DNA of 19,354 nucleotides. It comes from Candidatus Omnitrophota bacterium. Lineage in GTDB: Bacteria > Omnitrophota > Gorgyraeia > Duberdicusellales > 4484-171. The position numbers and the translations under genes are program-made. Location of the stretch: positions 1 through 19,354 of the forward strand of contig JAQTUC010000009.1 in the NCBI GenBank assembly GCA_028710385.1. The letters run 5' to 3'. The notes below the pieces were generated by a model. That model saw only the letters and a list, made by a program, of their open reading frames with translations, searched no databases and was not told the origin of the DNA. Each line of letters opens with the position of its first letter. Within the stretch, counting starts at the first letter, position 1. Shown here piece by piece: positions 1 through 7,614 of the stretch.

Positions 1-79
1 AAATATGCATATTTCTAGAGCCTGGCTTGCGCTACTGCAGTAAAATCAATACTATTTTAAGTAAAAAATGAGGTAAAAC

Positions 80-1714
80 ATGGAAGAATTATCAGCTTTT
101 AAAAAGCTTGGATTATCGCAAAATTGCCTGGATGCTTTGGCGAAAAAAGGTTTTGAAGAGCCCACTCAAATCCAGGAACGGATTATTCCTATTTTTCTTG
201 GTAAAGAGGTTGATATTATCGGCCAGGCTCAGACAGGAACCGGAAAAACAGCAGCTTTCGGCCTGCCTTTAATTGAAAAACTAAATCCGGGTTCGCGTTA
301 TCCGCAGACGCTTATTTTAGCTCCCACCAGGGAACTTGCTTTACAGGTGGCAGAAGAAATAAATTCGCTTAAGGGCGCTAAAAATCTGCAAATCGCAGCT
401 GTTTATGGCGGACAATCAATAGAGGAACAATTAAGAAGGCTGCGCAGAGGCGTTGACATAGTGGTTGGAACTCCCGGAAGAATACTTGATCATCTTTCGC
501 GTAAAAGCCTTAATCTTGCCAGCATAAATTATCTTATACTTGATGAGGCGGATGAAATGCTTAATATGGGCTTTATTGACGATGTTGAAGAAATTCTAAA
601 GCATACAAATAAGAACAAAAGAATACTGCTTTTTTCTGCTACCATGCCTGAAAGGATAATAAGCCTCGCGAAAAAATACATGAAGGAATATGAAATAATA
701 AGGATTAAGGCAGAGCAGCCCACAGTTTCGCTTACGGACCAGATATATTTTGAAGTTGAACATTCCGATAAGCTTGAAGCATTATGCAGGATAATAGATG
801 TTGAACATGAATTCTATGGATTGGTTTTTTGCAGAACCAAAATAGACGTGGATGAGCTTGCGAAAAAACTTATGGACCGCGGCTATGACGCAGAGGCGCT
901 TCATGGAGACATATCGCAGTTTCAGCGCGAACGCATCCTGGATAAGTTTAAGAAAAAAAGAATAAATATCCTGGTTGCAACAGATGTTGCCGCCCGCGGA
1001 ATAGACATAAATAATTTAACGCACGTTATCAATTATGCCCTGCCGCAGGACCCTGAGTCTTATGTCCATAGAATTGGCAGGACCGGGCGCGCCGGGAAAG
1101 AGGGAACTGCGATTACGTTTATTACGCCGGATGAATACCGCAAGCTCGCTTTTATAAAGCGTATAGCAAAAACAAACATCAGAAAAGAACGCCTGCCGCA
1201 AATTTCCGAGATTATCCAGACAAAGAAGGAAAAAATAAAAGAGCGGCTTGAAGCTATCCTTGGTTCGCAATCTTATATGGATTATCTAAGCCTGGCTGAA
1301 GACATGCTAAAGGAGCAAGACGCGAAAAACGTGCTTGCGTCATTGCTTAAGCATACCTTTGGGGATGAGCTTGATGAAAAAAGTTACAATGAGATAAGAG
1401 ATGTTTCGATAGATAAAAAAGGCAAAGCCCGTCTTTTCGTTGCTTTGGGCAGTATTGACCGCATAGATCCGGCGAAACTTGTTGATTTTATAAGAGAAAA
1501 AACCCGCGTAGACAGCCGTAAAATCCAGGATGTGCGGATATTTGAAAAATTTTCTTTTGTAACTGTACCTTTTGAGGAAGCGGAAATAATAGTTCAGACT
1601 TTTAAGAAATTCAAAACAGGCAAAAGGCCGATAATTGAGATAGCAAGAGAAAGAAAAGAACAAAGAGAAGGCTATAGAGGACCAAGAGGAAATTACAGAG
1701 GACACAGGCGATAA
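80..1714 (+). CDS. deaD: DEAD-box ATP-dependent RNA helicase, DeaD/CsdA type
   Basis: This cytoplasmic RNA helicase unwinds structured RNA, and the family acts in ribosome assembly, mRNA decay and cold adaptation. The 544-residue protein shows the full helicase core: Q motif (GFEEPTQIQ, about 24-32), Walker A AQTGTGKT (50-57), PTREL (82-86), TPGR (131-134), DEAD box (155-158), SAT (186-188), and in the second RecA domain ARGID and HRIGRTGR. Residues from about 446 to 530 look like the RRM-fold RNA-binding domain of the DbpA/CsdA group. The protein ends in an Arg/Gly-rich tail that probably adds RNA affinity. The ATG is preceded by GAGG at 70-73, a well-spaced ribosome binding site. It stands apart from the next gene, with a terminator-like hairpin after it. 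Family assignment is secure; choosing deaD over cshA or dbpA is less so. Confidence 0.95.
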   Translation: MEELSAFKKLGLSQNCLDALAKKGFEEPTQIQERIIPIFLGKEVDIIGQAQTGTGKTAAFGLPLIEKLNPGSRYPQTLILAPTRELALQVAEEINSLKGAKNLQIAAVYGGQSIEEQLRRLRRGVDIVVGTPGRILDHLSRKSLNLASINYLILDEADEMLNMGFIDDVEEILKHTNKNKRILLFSATMPERIISLAKKYMKEYEIIRIKAEQPTVSLTDQIYFEVEHSDKLEALCRIIDVEHEFYGLVFCRTKIDVDELAKKLMDRGYDAEALHGDISQFQRERILDKFKKKRINILVATDVAARGIDINNLTHVINYALPQDPESYVHRIGRTGRAGKEGTAITFITPDEYRKLAFIKRIAKTNIRKERLPQISEIIQTKKEKIKERLEAILGSQSYMDYLSLAEDMLKEQDAKNVLASLLKHTFGDELDEKSYNEIRDVSIDKKGKARLFVALGSIDRIDPAKLVDFIREKTRVDSRKIQDVRIFEKFSFVTVPFEEAEIIVQTFKKFKTGKRPIIEIARERKEQREGYRGPRGNYRGHRR

Positions 1715-1730
1715 GTTCTTATCCAGCGAT

Positions 1731-1780
1731 AAACAGGGCGCTTACGAATCGTAATCTATTCGGCAGGCGCTTTGCTTTTT
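1731..1780 (+). terminator. Possible intrinsic terminator after the helicase gene
   Basis: AAACAGGGCGC (1731-1741) can pair with GCGCTTTGCTTT (1767-1778) using two G-U pairs and one mismatch, and a T run (1776-1780) follows. The loop is long (about 25 nt) and contains a perfect 13-bp palindrome, TTACGA-A-TCGTAA (1742-1754). The next start codon lies only 18 nt downstream. The element might therefore be a leaky terminator or attenuator rather than a full stop. Confidence 0.4.
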
Positions 1781-1797
1781 AAACCCAAAAAAGAAAC

Positions 1798-2832
1798 ATG
1801 CCGAAAACCAAAATAATTGCCACGTTAGGCCCGGCAACAGACAACGAAATTGTTTTTAAAAAGATGGCAACGAGCGGGCTTTCTGTCGCGCGCCTGAATT
1901 TTTCCCACGGAAGCTGGAGCGAGCATTTAAGAAGGCTTAAAATGGTGCGCCTGATAAATAAAAAATATGGCCGCAAGATTTCTGTTATGCAGGATTTGGA
2001 AGGCTATCGCATAAGAGTGGGAAGGTTAACTTCTCCGGTTGCTCTTAAAAAGAAAGATATTATTTATATCACAAAAGAAGATATCCCGGGAAGCGGCCGC
2101 GAAATAAGTTTTGATTATAAAGGAAGCCTTAAGGGGATAAATCAGGGAAATTTTATTTACATAGATGACGGTAAAATTTCTCTTAGAGTTAAGGCAGTTG
2201 AAAAACAAAGGCTTAAAACCGAGGTAGTTTCTGAAGGCATCCTGAAAGAAAAGAAAGGAATAAATATCCCCGATGCCAAACTTGAATTTGAAGCGCTTAC
2301 CGAAAAGGACAAAAAAGACATACAATTTACCATAAAGCATAATATAGAATACGTGGCCCAGTCTTTTGTAAACCGCGCCAAAGATATAACGCTGCTTAGA
2401 AGTATTTTAAGAAAGCATAAAAGCGAAGCAAAGATATTTGCCAAAGTTGAGAGCAAGGACGCACTTATTAATATTGATGAAATAATTGCGGCGGCGGATG
2501 GCATAATAGTTGCAAGAGGGGACCTCGGCGTCTGCCTCCCGATTTATAAAGTACCTGTAATACAAAAAGAAGTGATAAAAAAATGTAAAATCGCGGATAA
2601 ACCGGTTGTTGTGGCTACGCAAATGCTTGAAAGTATGATAGAGGAAGAAATACCGACAAGAGCGGAAGTCAGCGACGTTGCGAATGCAATTTTAGACGGA
2701 GCGGATTGTCTTCTTGTTTCTTCGGAGACAACCATAGGAAAATACCCTGATAAAGTCATTGAGATGATGAGCAAAATTATTAAGTATACAGAAAGTTATA
2801 AGGAAGAGCAGAAAGATTTTTTATGCCAGTAA
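1798..2832 (+). CDS. pyk: Pyruvate kinase, short form lacking the C-terminal domain
   Basis: This enzyme should convert phosphoenolpyruvate and ADP to pyruvate and ATP in glycolysis. It has 344 residues where the family usually has about 470. The TIM barrel (A) and the inserted B domain are complete, but the C-terminal allosteric domain is absent. Catalytic features are kept: RLNFSHG (R32, N34, S36), AKVES (K216 catalytic, E218 metal ligand), ARGDLG (D242 metal ligand), ATQMLESM (T274) and PTRAEVSDVANAILDG. Two signatures deviate. The canonical DTKGPEIR is DLEGYRIR (66-73), which puts Arg where K+-dependent enzymes have Glu. C246 replaces the usual Glu in GVE. The stop is followed directly by an unrelated gene, so no frameshifted remnant of the missing domain exists. 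Upstream there is only a weak purine-rich site. It is probably an active but unregulated kinase. Confidence 0.88.
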   Translation: MPKTKIIATLGPATDNEIVFKKMATSGLSVARLNFSHGSWSEHLRRLKMVRLINKKYGRKISVMQDLEGYRIRVGRLTSPVALKKKDIIYITKEDIPGSGREISFDYKGSLKGINQGNFIYIDDGKISLRVKAVEKQRLKTEVVSEGILKEKKGINIPDAKLEFEALTEKDKKDIQFTIKHNIEYVAQSFVNRAKDITLLRSILRKHKSEAKIFAKVESKDALINIDEIIAAADGIIVARGDLGVCLPIYKVPVIQKEVIKKCKIADKPVVVATQMLESMIEEEIPTRAEVSDVANAILDGADCLLVSSETTIGKYPDKVIEMMSKIIKYTESYKEEQKDFLCQ

Positions 2833-2916
2833 ACCCCGTTAGAAAAACCAAACAAATTTTTGAGCCTTGTCTTTGTGGTTCTAAATCAAATAAAAATTAT
2901 ACCGGAAAATTATTCT

Positions 2917-3732
2917 ATGAAAAAAATTAAATTTTCTAACGGGGTAAACCTAATAGCGCTGCTTACGGATTTTGGGAATCGCGACGGCTTTGCCGCTTCT
3001 GTCAAAGCAGTAATCTTAAGCAAAAACCCGGATGCAAAATTAATAGATATCTCCCATGATGTTTCTTCTTATAATATACAGGAAGCAGCATTTATCCTTT
3101 TTTCCTGCTTTTCTTATTTTCCGCAAAAAACAGTATTTATGGCGGTAGTTGACCCGGGCGTTGGCTCTAAAAGGCTGCCTATTGCCATAAAAACAAGAAA
3201 CTATTTTTTCATCGGCCCGGATAACGGGATATTAAGTTTAGCCGCCAAGAGCGATGGCATAGAAAAAATAGTTTTTCTTGGAAATAAAAAATATTTTCTT
3301 AAAGATATTCCAACCACGTTCCACGGACGGGATATTTTTGCTTCTGCCGCAGCTTATCTTTCAAAAGGGTTTTCTGTGAATAAGCTTGGGTGTGCATTAA
3401 AAAAAATAGAAGAAACAGATTTAGAGCTTCCGGAAATAAAAAAGAATGAAATTAAGGGAGCAATTATCTATACGGATAAATTCGGCAACCTGATTACCAA
3501 TATAACCGGAGAACAGTTTCAATATTTTTTAAAGCATAATGATAATTTTTCATGCATATTGAATAAAAAGAAAATAAATAAAACTTATTCTTTCTATAAT
3601 CAGGCAAAGGATAACGAGCCTTTTTTAATTGAGGGAAGCTTGAAATTTATGGAAATATCCGTGAAAAATAAAAGCGCAAAAGAATTTTTCAAAATTAGAG
3701 GAACAGGCGGCAAAGTTATAGTCAAAAACTGA
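2917..3732 (+). CDS. SAM hydrolase / S-adenosyl-L-methionine hydroxide adenosyltransferase (DUF62)
   Basis: Members of this family use water (hydroxide) to cleave S-adenosylmethionine to adenosine and methionine; they are homologues of fluorinase and chlorinase. The family opening ALLTDFGNRDG is present, as are VVDPGVGSKR, FIGPDNG and HGRDIFASAAA. The Asp-Arg-His triad described for DUF62 enzymes maps to D79, R86 and H136, counted from the chosen start. I chose the ATG at 2917 (271 aa) because the motif that opens the family lies 12 residues after it and CGGAAA precedes it. A TTG at 2860 would add 19 residues that resemble nothing in the family. The stop overlaps the next start by one base (TGATG), so translation is probably coupled to the TtcA-like gene. 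The cellular role of the family remains unclear. Confidence 0.9.
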   Translation: MKKIKFSNGVNLIALLTDFGNRDGFAASVKAVILSKNPDAKLIDISHDVSSYNIQEAAFILFSCFSYFPQKTVFMAVVDPGVGSKRLPIAIKTRNYFFIGPDNGILSLAAKSDGIEKIVFLGNKKYFLKDIPTTFHGRDIFASAAAYLSKGFSVNKLGCALKKIEETDLELPEIKKNEIKGAIIYTDKFGNLITNITGEQFQYFLKHNDNFSCILNKKKINKTYSFYNQAKDNEPFLIEGSLKFMEISVKNKSAKEFFKIRGTGGKVIVKN

Positions 3733-4457
3733 TGGATATTTTAGCCCAGAGAGTAGAATTAACCGGAATTACGCGCCATGTCTATAAAACAATGGGCCAT
3801 GCCATGGCTGATTACGGCATGCTTAAAGACAAGGACCGCGTTCTTATCGCGGTATCCGGCGGCCTGGACAGCCTTTCGCTTCTTAAGCTTTTTGTAATGC
3901 GTCAGGCGCGTATACCCATAGATTTTGAGATAGTTGCCTGTTTTATTGACACGAATTTTATAAAAGTAGATAAAAATATATTGATAGATTACCTTAAGGA
4001 AAACGGGATACAATATGCAGTAAAAGAAATGACGATACCGAAAGAAGATATAAGCTGTTTCTGGTGTTCCTGGAGCAGGAGGAAACTTCTTTTTGAAACC
4101 GCCCGCGAATATAAATGCAATAAACTTACGCTGGGCCATAACCTTGACGATGTAAACGAAACAATCCTGATGAATATGTTTTTTAACGGAGAAATAACCA
4201 CAATGCCGCCTAAGGTTGAATTATTCAACGGCGCGTTAACGGTTATAAGGCCTTTGTGTTATATAGAAAAATCAAAGATAGAGGAATTCTCCGCGCAATT
4301 TGATTTTCCTAAAACGCAGTATCAATGCCCTTACGGCCAAGAGTCCCAGAGGCAGGCAGTTAAGGAAATAATTGAGCAATTACACAAAAAGCACCCGTTT
4401 GTAAAAACGAATATTTTCCGTTCCTTAAAAAGGATAAGGAAAGATTATCTTGTATAA
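3732..4457 (+). CDS. ttcA: TtcA-like tRNA 2-thiocytidine synthetase (PP-loop ATPase)
   Basis: TtcA thiolates cytidine 32 of certain tRNAs: it adenylates the base with ATP and transfers sulfur through an iron-sulfur cluster. The protein has the PP-loop SGGLDS at 42-47 and, unlike TilS, a CxxC pair (C109, C112, in CFWC) plus a third cysteine (C199, in QCPYG). That is the arrangement of the three Fe-S ligands known in TtcA. LGHNLDDVNET (134-144) is the typical second PP-loop-family motif. At 241 residues it is somewhat short but complete. There is no clear Shine-Dalgarno sequence, and initiation probably depends on the one-base overlap with the upstream SAM hydrolase. A different thiolation target within the TtcA/TtuA family cannot be excluded. 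Confidence 0.85.
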   Translation: MDILAQRVELTGITRHVYKTMGHAMADYGMLKDKDRVLIAVSGGLDSLSLLKLFVMRQARIPIDFEIVACFIDTNFIKVDKNILIDYLKENGIQYAVKEMTIPKEDISCFWCSWSRRKLLFETAREYKCNKLTLGHNLDDVNETILMNMFFNGEITTMPPKVELFNGALTVIRPLCYIEKSKIEEFSAQFDFPKTQYQCPYGQESQRQAVKEIIEQLHKKHPFVKTNIFRSLKRIRKDYLV

Positions 4458-4471
4458 ATAAATACCGCACC

Positions 4472-5110
4472 ATGGAAAAAAGAATATTAATTACCGCAGG
4501 CCCCACGTGGATTAAAGTTGACGATGTGCGCGTTATTACCACAATATTCAGCGGTAATACCGGAATTTTCCTTGCCAAAAATTTTGAAAAACACGGGTTT
4601 AAGGTTACTCTTATAGTGAATTCACCGCATCTTGATAAGGAAGAATTAAATGGTATTAAGGTCGTTCCTTTCAGGTATTTTGAGGAATTTAAGGATAAAA
4701 TTACAAAAGAGCTAAAAGCCAGCCGTTATGATACAATAATACACAGCGCAGCAGTAAGCGATTATAAAATGGCAAATGTTTTTAGCGGTAAAATTGCTTC
4801 AGGCAGAAAATTGCTTACTTTTAAATTAAAGCCGGCTGGAAAGATAGTAAAAATAATAAGAAAGTTGCAAAAGAACGCAAAGCTCATTCAATTTAAACTT
4901 GAGATAAGCAGAAAGGGGCTGCTTAAAAAAGCCTTTAAAAGTTTAAAAGAAAACAAAAGCGATTTTGTCGTGGCGAATGCTTTTGTAGATTTGAGTCTAG
5001 GATATAAATCGTTTATCATTGATAAAAATAATAATATAACGGAAATAAACTCAAAAAAAGCCCTTTTTGATAAACTTGAGAATATAGCTAAGCGCGGAGG
5101 TAACCAATGA
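4472..5110 (+). CDS. coaB: Phosphopantothenate-cysteine ligase (CoaB), stand-alone
   Basis: CoaB joins 4'-phosphopantothenate to cysteine in coenzyme A synthesis. The protein corresponds to the C-terminal half of the usual CoaBC fusion. It begins with the nucleotide-binding glycine-rich motif (ILITAGPTW, 5-13), then FSGNTG in place of the common SSGKMG, and HSAAVSDYK, matching the AAVADY signature of the family. The conserved segments are recognisable but diverged, and at 212 residues it is compact. The gene ends with an ATGA overlap into coaC, so the two halves are translated together. The order coaB then coaC is the reverse of the domain order in the fusion protein. No obvious Shine-Dalgarno sequence precedes the ATG. 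Confidence 0.85.
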   Translation: MEKRILITAGPTWIKVDDVRVITTIFSGNTGIFLAKNFEKHGFKVTLIVNSPHLDKEELNGIKVVPFRYFEEFKDKITKELKASRYDTIIHSAAVSDYKMANVFSGKIASGRKLLTFKLKPAGKIVKIIRKLQKNAKLIQFKLEISRKGLLKKAFKSLKENKSDFVVANAFVDLSLGYKSFIIDKNNNITEINSKKALFDKLENIAKRGGNQ

Positions 5111-5652
5111 AAAAAAATATTTTGTTAGGCGTGTGCGCAGGCATTGCTTCTTACAAAACATGCGAGCTTGTGCGGCTTCTTGTTAAAGACGGATTTTCTG
5201 TGAAAGTCATAATGACTGAGTCCGCGACAAAATTTGTTACGCCTTTGGTATTTCAGGCGCTTTCAAACAATATGGTTTATCTTGATATGTTTGCCCCTGT
5301 TAAAGAGGAAAATATTAAACATATAGAGCTTACTGAATGGGCTGATGTCTGTGTAGTAGCGCCCTTAACCGCCAATACGCTTTCAAAAATAGCAAATGGC
5401 ATATGTGATAATCTTCTTACAACAGTAATCTGCGCGATGCCGCAATCAAAAAAAGTAATTTTTGCTCCTGCAATGAATACAAATATGTGGAAGAACCCGA
5501 TAATTGAGGAAAACGCCGATAAACTTAAGAAATTAAGAAAATATATATTCCTTAATCCTTCATCAGGCCTTCTTGCCTGCGGAGATTATGGAGAGGGAAG
5601 GATGCCGGAGCCGGAAGAAATTTACAGCAGAGTAAAAGCTGTTTTAAAATAA
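5107..5652 (+). CDS. coaC: Phosphopantothenoylcysteine decarboxylase (CoaC), stand-alone flavoprotein
   Basis: CoaC is the FMN enzyme that decarboxylates 4'-phosphopantothenoylcysteine to 4'-phosphopantetheine. All diagnostic parts are visible in 181 residues: N-terminal GVCAGIASYK flavin site, catalytic H72 (HIEL), the variant PASANT element APLTANTLSKIA (85-96), the substrate-binding AMNTNMW (122-128, with N125), and the flexible cysteine flap GLLACGDYGEGRM with C158. It is homologous to the N-terminal half of CoaBC. A strong GGAGGT ribosome binding site (5096-5101) lies inside the end of coaB, and the genes share ATGA, indicating coupled, near-equimolar expression. Confidence 0.93.
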   Translation: MKKNILLGVCAGIASYKTCELVRLLVKDGFSVKVIMTESATKFVTPLVFQALSNNMVYLDMFAPVKEENIKHIELTEWADVCVVAPLTANTLSKIANGICDNLLTTVICAMPQSKKVIFAPAMNTNMWKNPIIEENADKLKKLRKYIFLNPSSGLLACGDYGEGRMPEPEEIYSRVKAVLK

Positions 5653-5659
5653 TAAAGAA

Positions 5660-6601
5660 ATGAATATATACATTTTCCTTGGCGTAATAATCATTTTACT
5701 TATAGTAATTTTTTTCATTCTCTTAAGGATAAAAAAGGGCGCCCAGGATACTTTGCTTCACCAGAAAATTGATTACATCAAAGATGAATTTACAAAGAAT
5801 GTGCTTCAATCTCAGGCTAATTCCCTTGAGGTTTCTAAAAACCTTTTGGGAGAATTGTCAAAGTTATATGAAAAAATCGGCAACCTTGACCGCGATAATT
5901 CCCAGATTCTTAATCTCACAAGGTCCTTCCATGACATACTTAAGCCCACGAAAGCAAGAGGGGTGGTCGGCGAGGTTATACTTGAAGCGCTGATAAGGGA
6001 TATTTTGCCTTCTGACGCAATACTTACGCAGCACATGTTTAGAAACGGTAAAAAAGTAGACTTTGCAATCAGACTTCCGCAGGGGCTCGTTCCTATTGAT
6101 GCAAAATTTTCCCTGGATACTTTTAAAAGCTACATTGAAGCGCAGGACGCCGAAAGGGAAAAGCTTAAAAAAACTTTTTTAGACGGAGTTAAAAAAAGAG
6201 TTGATGAGACCTCAACGTATATATTTACCGACGAAGGCACAACTGATTTTTGCCTTATGTATGTTCCTTCCGAAGCCGTGTACTATTCAATAGTTACTGA
6301 AACAAGCATGCTTGATTATGCTCACGCAAAGCGCGTTTTTGTTGTCGGACCAAGCACATTGTATGCTTATTTAAAAACCATATTCATAGGGTTAAACGCT
6401 TTGAAAATAGAAAAAAAAGCAAAAGAGATTTATGATGTTTTAAGAAGGCTGGATGCGGATATAAAAAATGTATTGCAGGAACACGCGGTACTGGGCACGC
6501 ATTTAAGAAACGCTTCTTTAAAGTACGACGAGGTAAAGAAGAAAATAGAAAGTGTATCTTTAAAGATTGATTCAATGGGCAGCAATGACGATAAAAGTTA
6601 A
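5660..6601 (+). CDS. rmuC: RmuC family protein (DNA recombination limiting factor)
   Basis: RmuC-family proteins carry a restriction-endonuclease-like fold and are linked to limiting recombination at inverted repeats. The 313-residue protein starts with a single membrane segment (about 3-23) followed by basic residues and a helical, probably coiled-coil stretch (25-80). The core begins at ARGVVGEVILEALI and includes KVDFAIRLPQGLVPIDAKFSL, whose Asp and Lys residues look like the D-x(n)-DxK pattern of the nuclease fold. Residues from about 250 to 305 form a second helical region. It is shorter than the E. coli protein, mainly in the coiled coils. It follows coaC by seven bases with only a weak AAAG site, and its end overlaps the next gene. 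Confidence 0.9.
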   Translation: MNIYIFLGVIIILLIVIFFILLRIKKGAQDTLLHQKIDYIKDEFTKNVLQSQANSLEVSKNLLGELSKLYEKIGNLDRDNSQILNLTRSFHDILKPTKARGVVGEVILEALIRDILPSDAILTQHMFRNGKKVDFAIRLPQGLVPIDAKFSLDTFKSYIEAQDAEREKLKKTFLDGVKKRVDETSTYIFTDEGTTDFCLMYVPSEAVYYSIVTETSMLDYAHAKRVFVVGPSTLYAYLKTIFIGLNALKIEKKAKEIYDVLRRLDADIKNVLQEHAVLGTHLRNASLKYDEVKKKIESVSLKIDSMGSNDDKS

Positions 6602-6806
6602 GGTAATTCCCAGGGCGAAAAAGGAAAAAATAGAAGAGTTTAACGGGGAATTTAAAGTATATATAAACGCTCCCGCCATAGAGGGGAGAGCAAATAAGCG
6701 GCTGATTGAACTTGTTTCAGAATATTTTAAAATAAAAAAATACAATATATCAATTATAAGAGGCGAAACCAGCCGCGAAAAAGTTTTGGAAATAAATCTT
6801 TCTTAG
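6585..6806 (+). CDS. DUF167/YggU family protein
   Basis: This small alpha/beta protein of 73 residues belongs to the conserved UPF0235 (YggU) family, whose function is unknown. It shows the family pattern: an opening basic beta strand (IKVKVIPRAKKEKI), then KVYINAPAIEGRANKRLIELVSEYF and the closing IIRGETSREKVLEI. I chose the ATG at 6585 because family members begin just before the first strand; a TTG at 6567 would add six residues. The chosen start lies within the last 17 bases of rmuC in another frame. The overlap places it in the same transcript as rmuC and the YfiH-like gene. Confidence 0.88.
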   Translation: MTIKVKVIPRAKKEKIEEFNGEFKVYINAPAIEGRANKRLIELVSEYFKIKKYNISIIRGETSREKVLEINLS

Positions 6807-6829
6807 ATTAAAAATCCAGACCGGCACAA

Positions 6830-7489
6830 GTGAAGCTGACAGAAAAAGAAAATTGTTTTTTTATAGAAGATTTTTTTAAAAACGGTGTTATCGCCGGTTT
6901 TACCAAGCCTGTTTTACAGGGTGATGTTTTAAAAGATATCCCTGAAATACCCTGCCTTAAGGATTTTAGAATAGCCTTTCTTAAACAAATCCATTCAGCA
7001 ACCATTCATCATGTGCAGGAAGGTTGTTTCCTTGAAGGAGACGGCCTTATTACTGATAAGCCAGGTATTGTGTGTGTTGTAAGGACTGCTGATTGCATGC
7101 CTGTTTTTTTATGCAGCGAAGAGCTTAATGTAGTAGGTGTAATACATATGGGCTGGCGCGGAGCAAAGTTGGGGATACTTGATAATATAAACTATGATTT
7201 AAAAACATTTAAAGCAGTTGCGGGAGTTGCTATGCGGCAGTGTTGTTATGAAGTGGGAAAAGAGTTTTTTAATTATCAGGAGCTTAAACTATCGCTTAAA
7301 GAAAAGAATAATAGTTTATATTTTAATCCCGCAGATTTTATAAAAAGGCGCCTTGAATCAAAAGGCCTTAAAAAGGAAAATTTTTTTGATTTAAATATCT
7401 GCAGCATTTGCTCAGAAGAAAAATTTTATTCTTTTAGAAGAAACGCAACTGATTTCCGCACATTATCATTTATAGTAAGGGCAAAATAA
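6830..7489 (+). CDS. YfiH / laccase-domain protein (DUF152), probable purine nucleoside phosphorylase-like enzyme
   Basis: The family is annotated variously as polyphenol oxidase, multicopper protein or purine nucleoside phosphorylase/adenosine deaminase, and also as a peptidoglycan-editing factor; the true role varies. The three conserved metal ligands are present: H55 (QIHSAT), C89 (RTADCMP) and H106 (VIHMGWRG). The end (CSICSEEKFYSFRRNATDFR) matches the conserved C-terminal pattern. At 219 residues it is slightly short because of a trimmed N-terminus. The start is GTG at 6830 with no evident Shine-Dalgarno sequence; no in-frame ATG precedes the conserved core more closely. It closes the first gene run: the next gene follows 125 bases later behind its own promoter-like element. 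Confidence 0.88.
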   Translation: MKLTEKENCFFIEDFFKNGVIAGFTKPVLQGDVLKDIPEIPCLKDFRIAFLKQIHSATIHHVQEGCFLEGDGLITDKPGIVCVVRTADCMPVFLCSEELNVVGVIHMGWRGAKLGILDNINYDLKTFKAVAGVAMRQCCYEVGKEFFNYQELKLSLKEKNNSLYFNPADFIKRRLESKGLKKENFFDLNICSICSEEKFYSFRRNATDFRTLSFIVRAK

Positions 7490-7533
7490 ATGCAGTGTTA
7501 TGGCTTCAAATTCTGATAGATTTATAAAATTTA

Positions 7534-7544
7534 TGTGATACAAT
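7534..7544 (+). promoter_or_regulatory. Extended -10 promoter for the glycine cleavage operon
   Basis: TGTGATACAAT contains TG (7536-7537), one base and then TACAAT (7539-7544), a 5/6 match to the -10 consensus in extended form. No good -35 box lies 16-18 bases upstream, which extended -10 promoters tolerate. Transcription would begin near 7551 and give a leader of about 64 nt to gcvT. Confidence 0.5.
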
Positions 7545-7593
7545 TATACATTCTTGTTTTTCCCGGGGCAATTTTGAAGTTTTAAAACAAAAA

Positions 7594-7614
7594 AACAACA
7601 CAACAACACAACAA
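7594..7614 (+). repeat. CA-rich 8-bp tandem repeat in the gcvT leader
   Basis: The unit AACAACAC occurs 2.6 times without mismatch (7594-7601, 7602-7609, partial 7610-7614) and abuts the gcvT ATG directly. It contains no Shine-Dalgarno-like sequence. An unstructured CA-rich leader of this kind can support ribosome entry by itself. Confidence 0.8.

Noticed and set aside
1..79. Promoter of the helicase gene (TTGCGC at 27, TACTAT at 50)
   Set aside because: Spacing is 17 bp but the -35 box matches only 3/6 and the -10 box 4/6, too weak to claim.
1340..1705. Minus-strand ORF of 121 codons inside the helicase gene
   Set aside because: It is the antisense shadow of the well-supported RNA-binding domain; its product resembles no family and has the composition of a reverse-complement reading.
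7490..7614. Glycine riboswitch upstream of gcvT
   Set aside because: The leader is only about 64 nt, AT- and CA-rich, and contains none of the conserved aptamer core segments; there is no room for even one aptamer.
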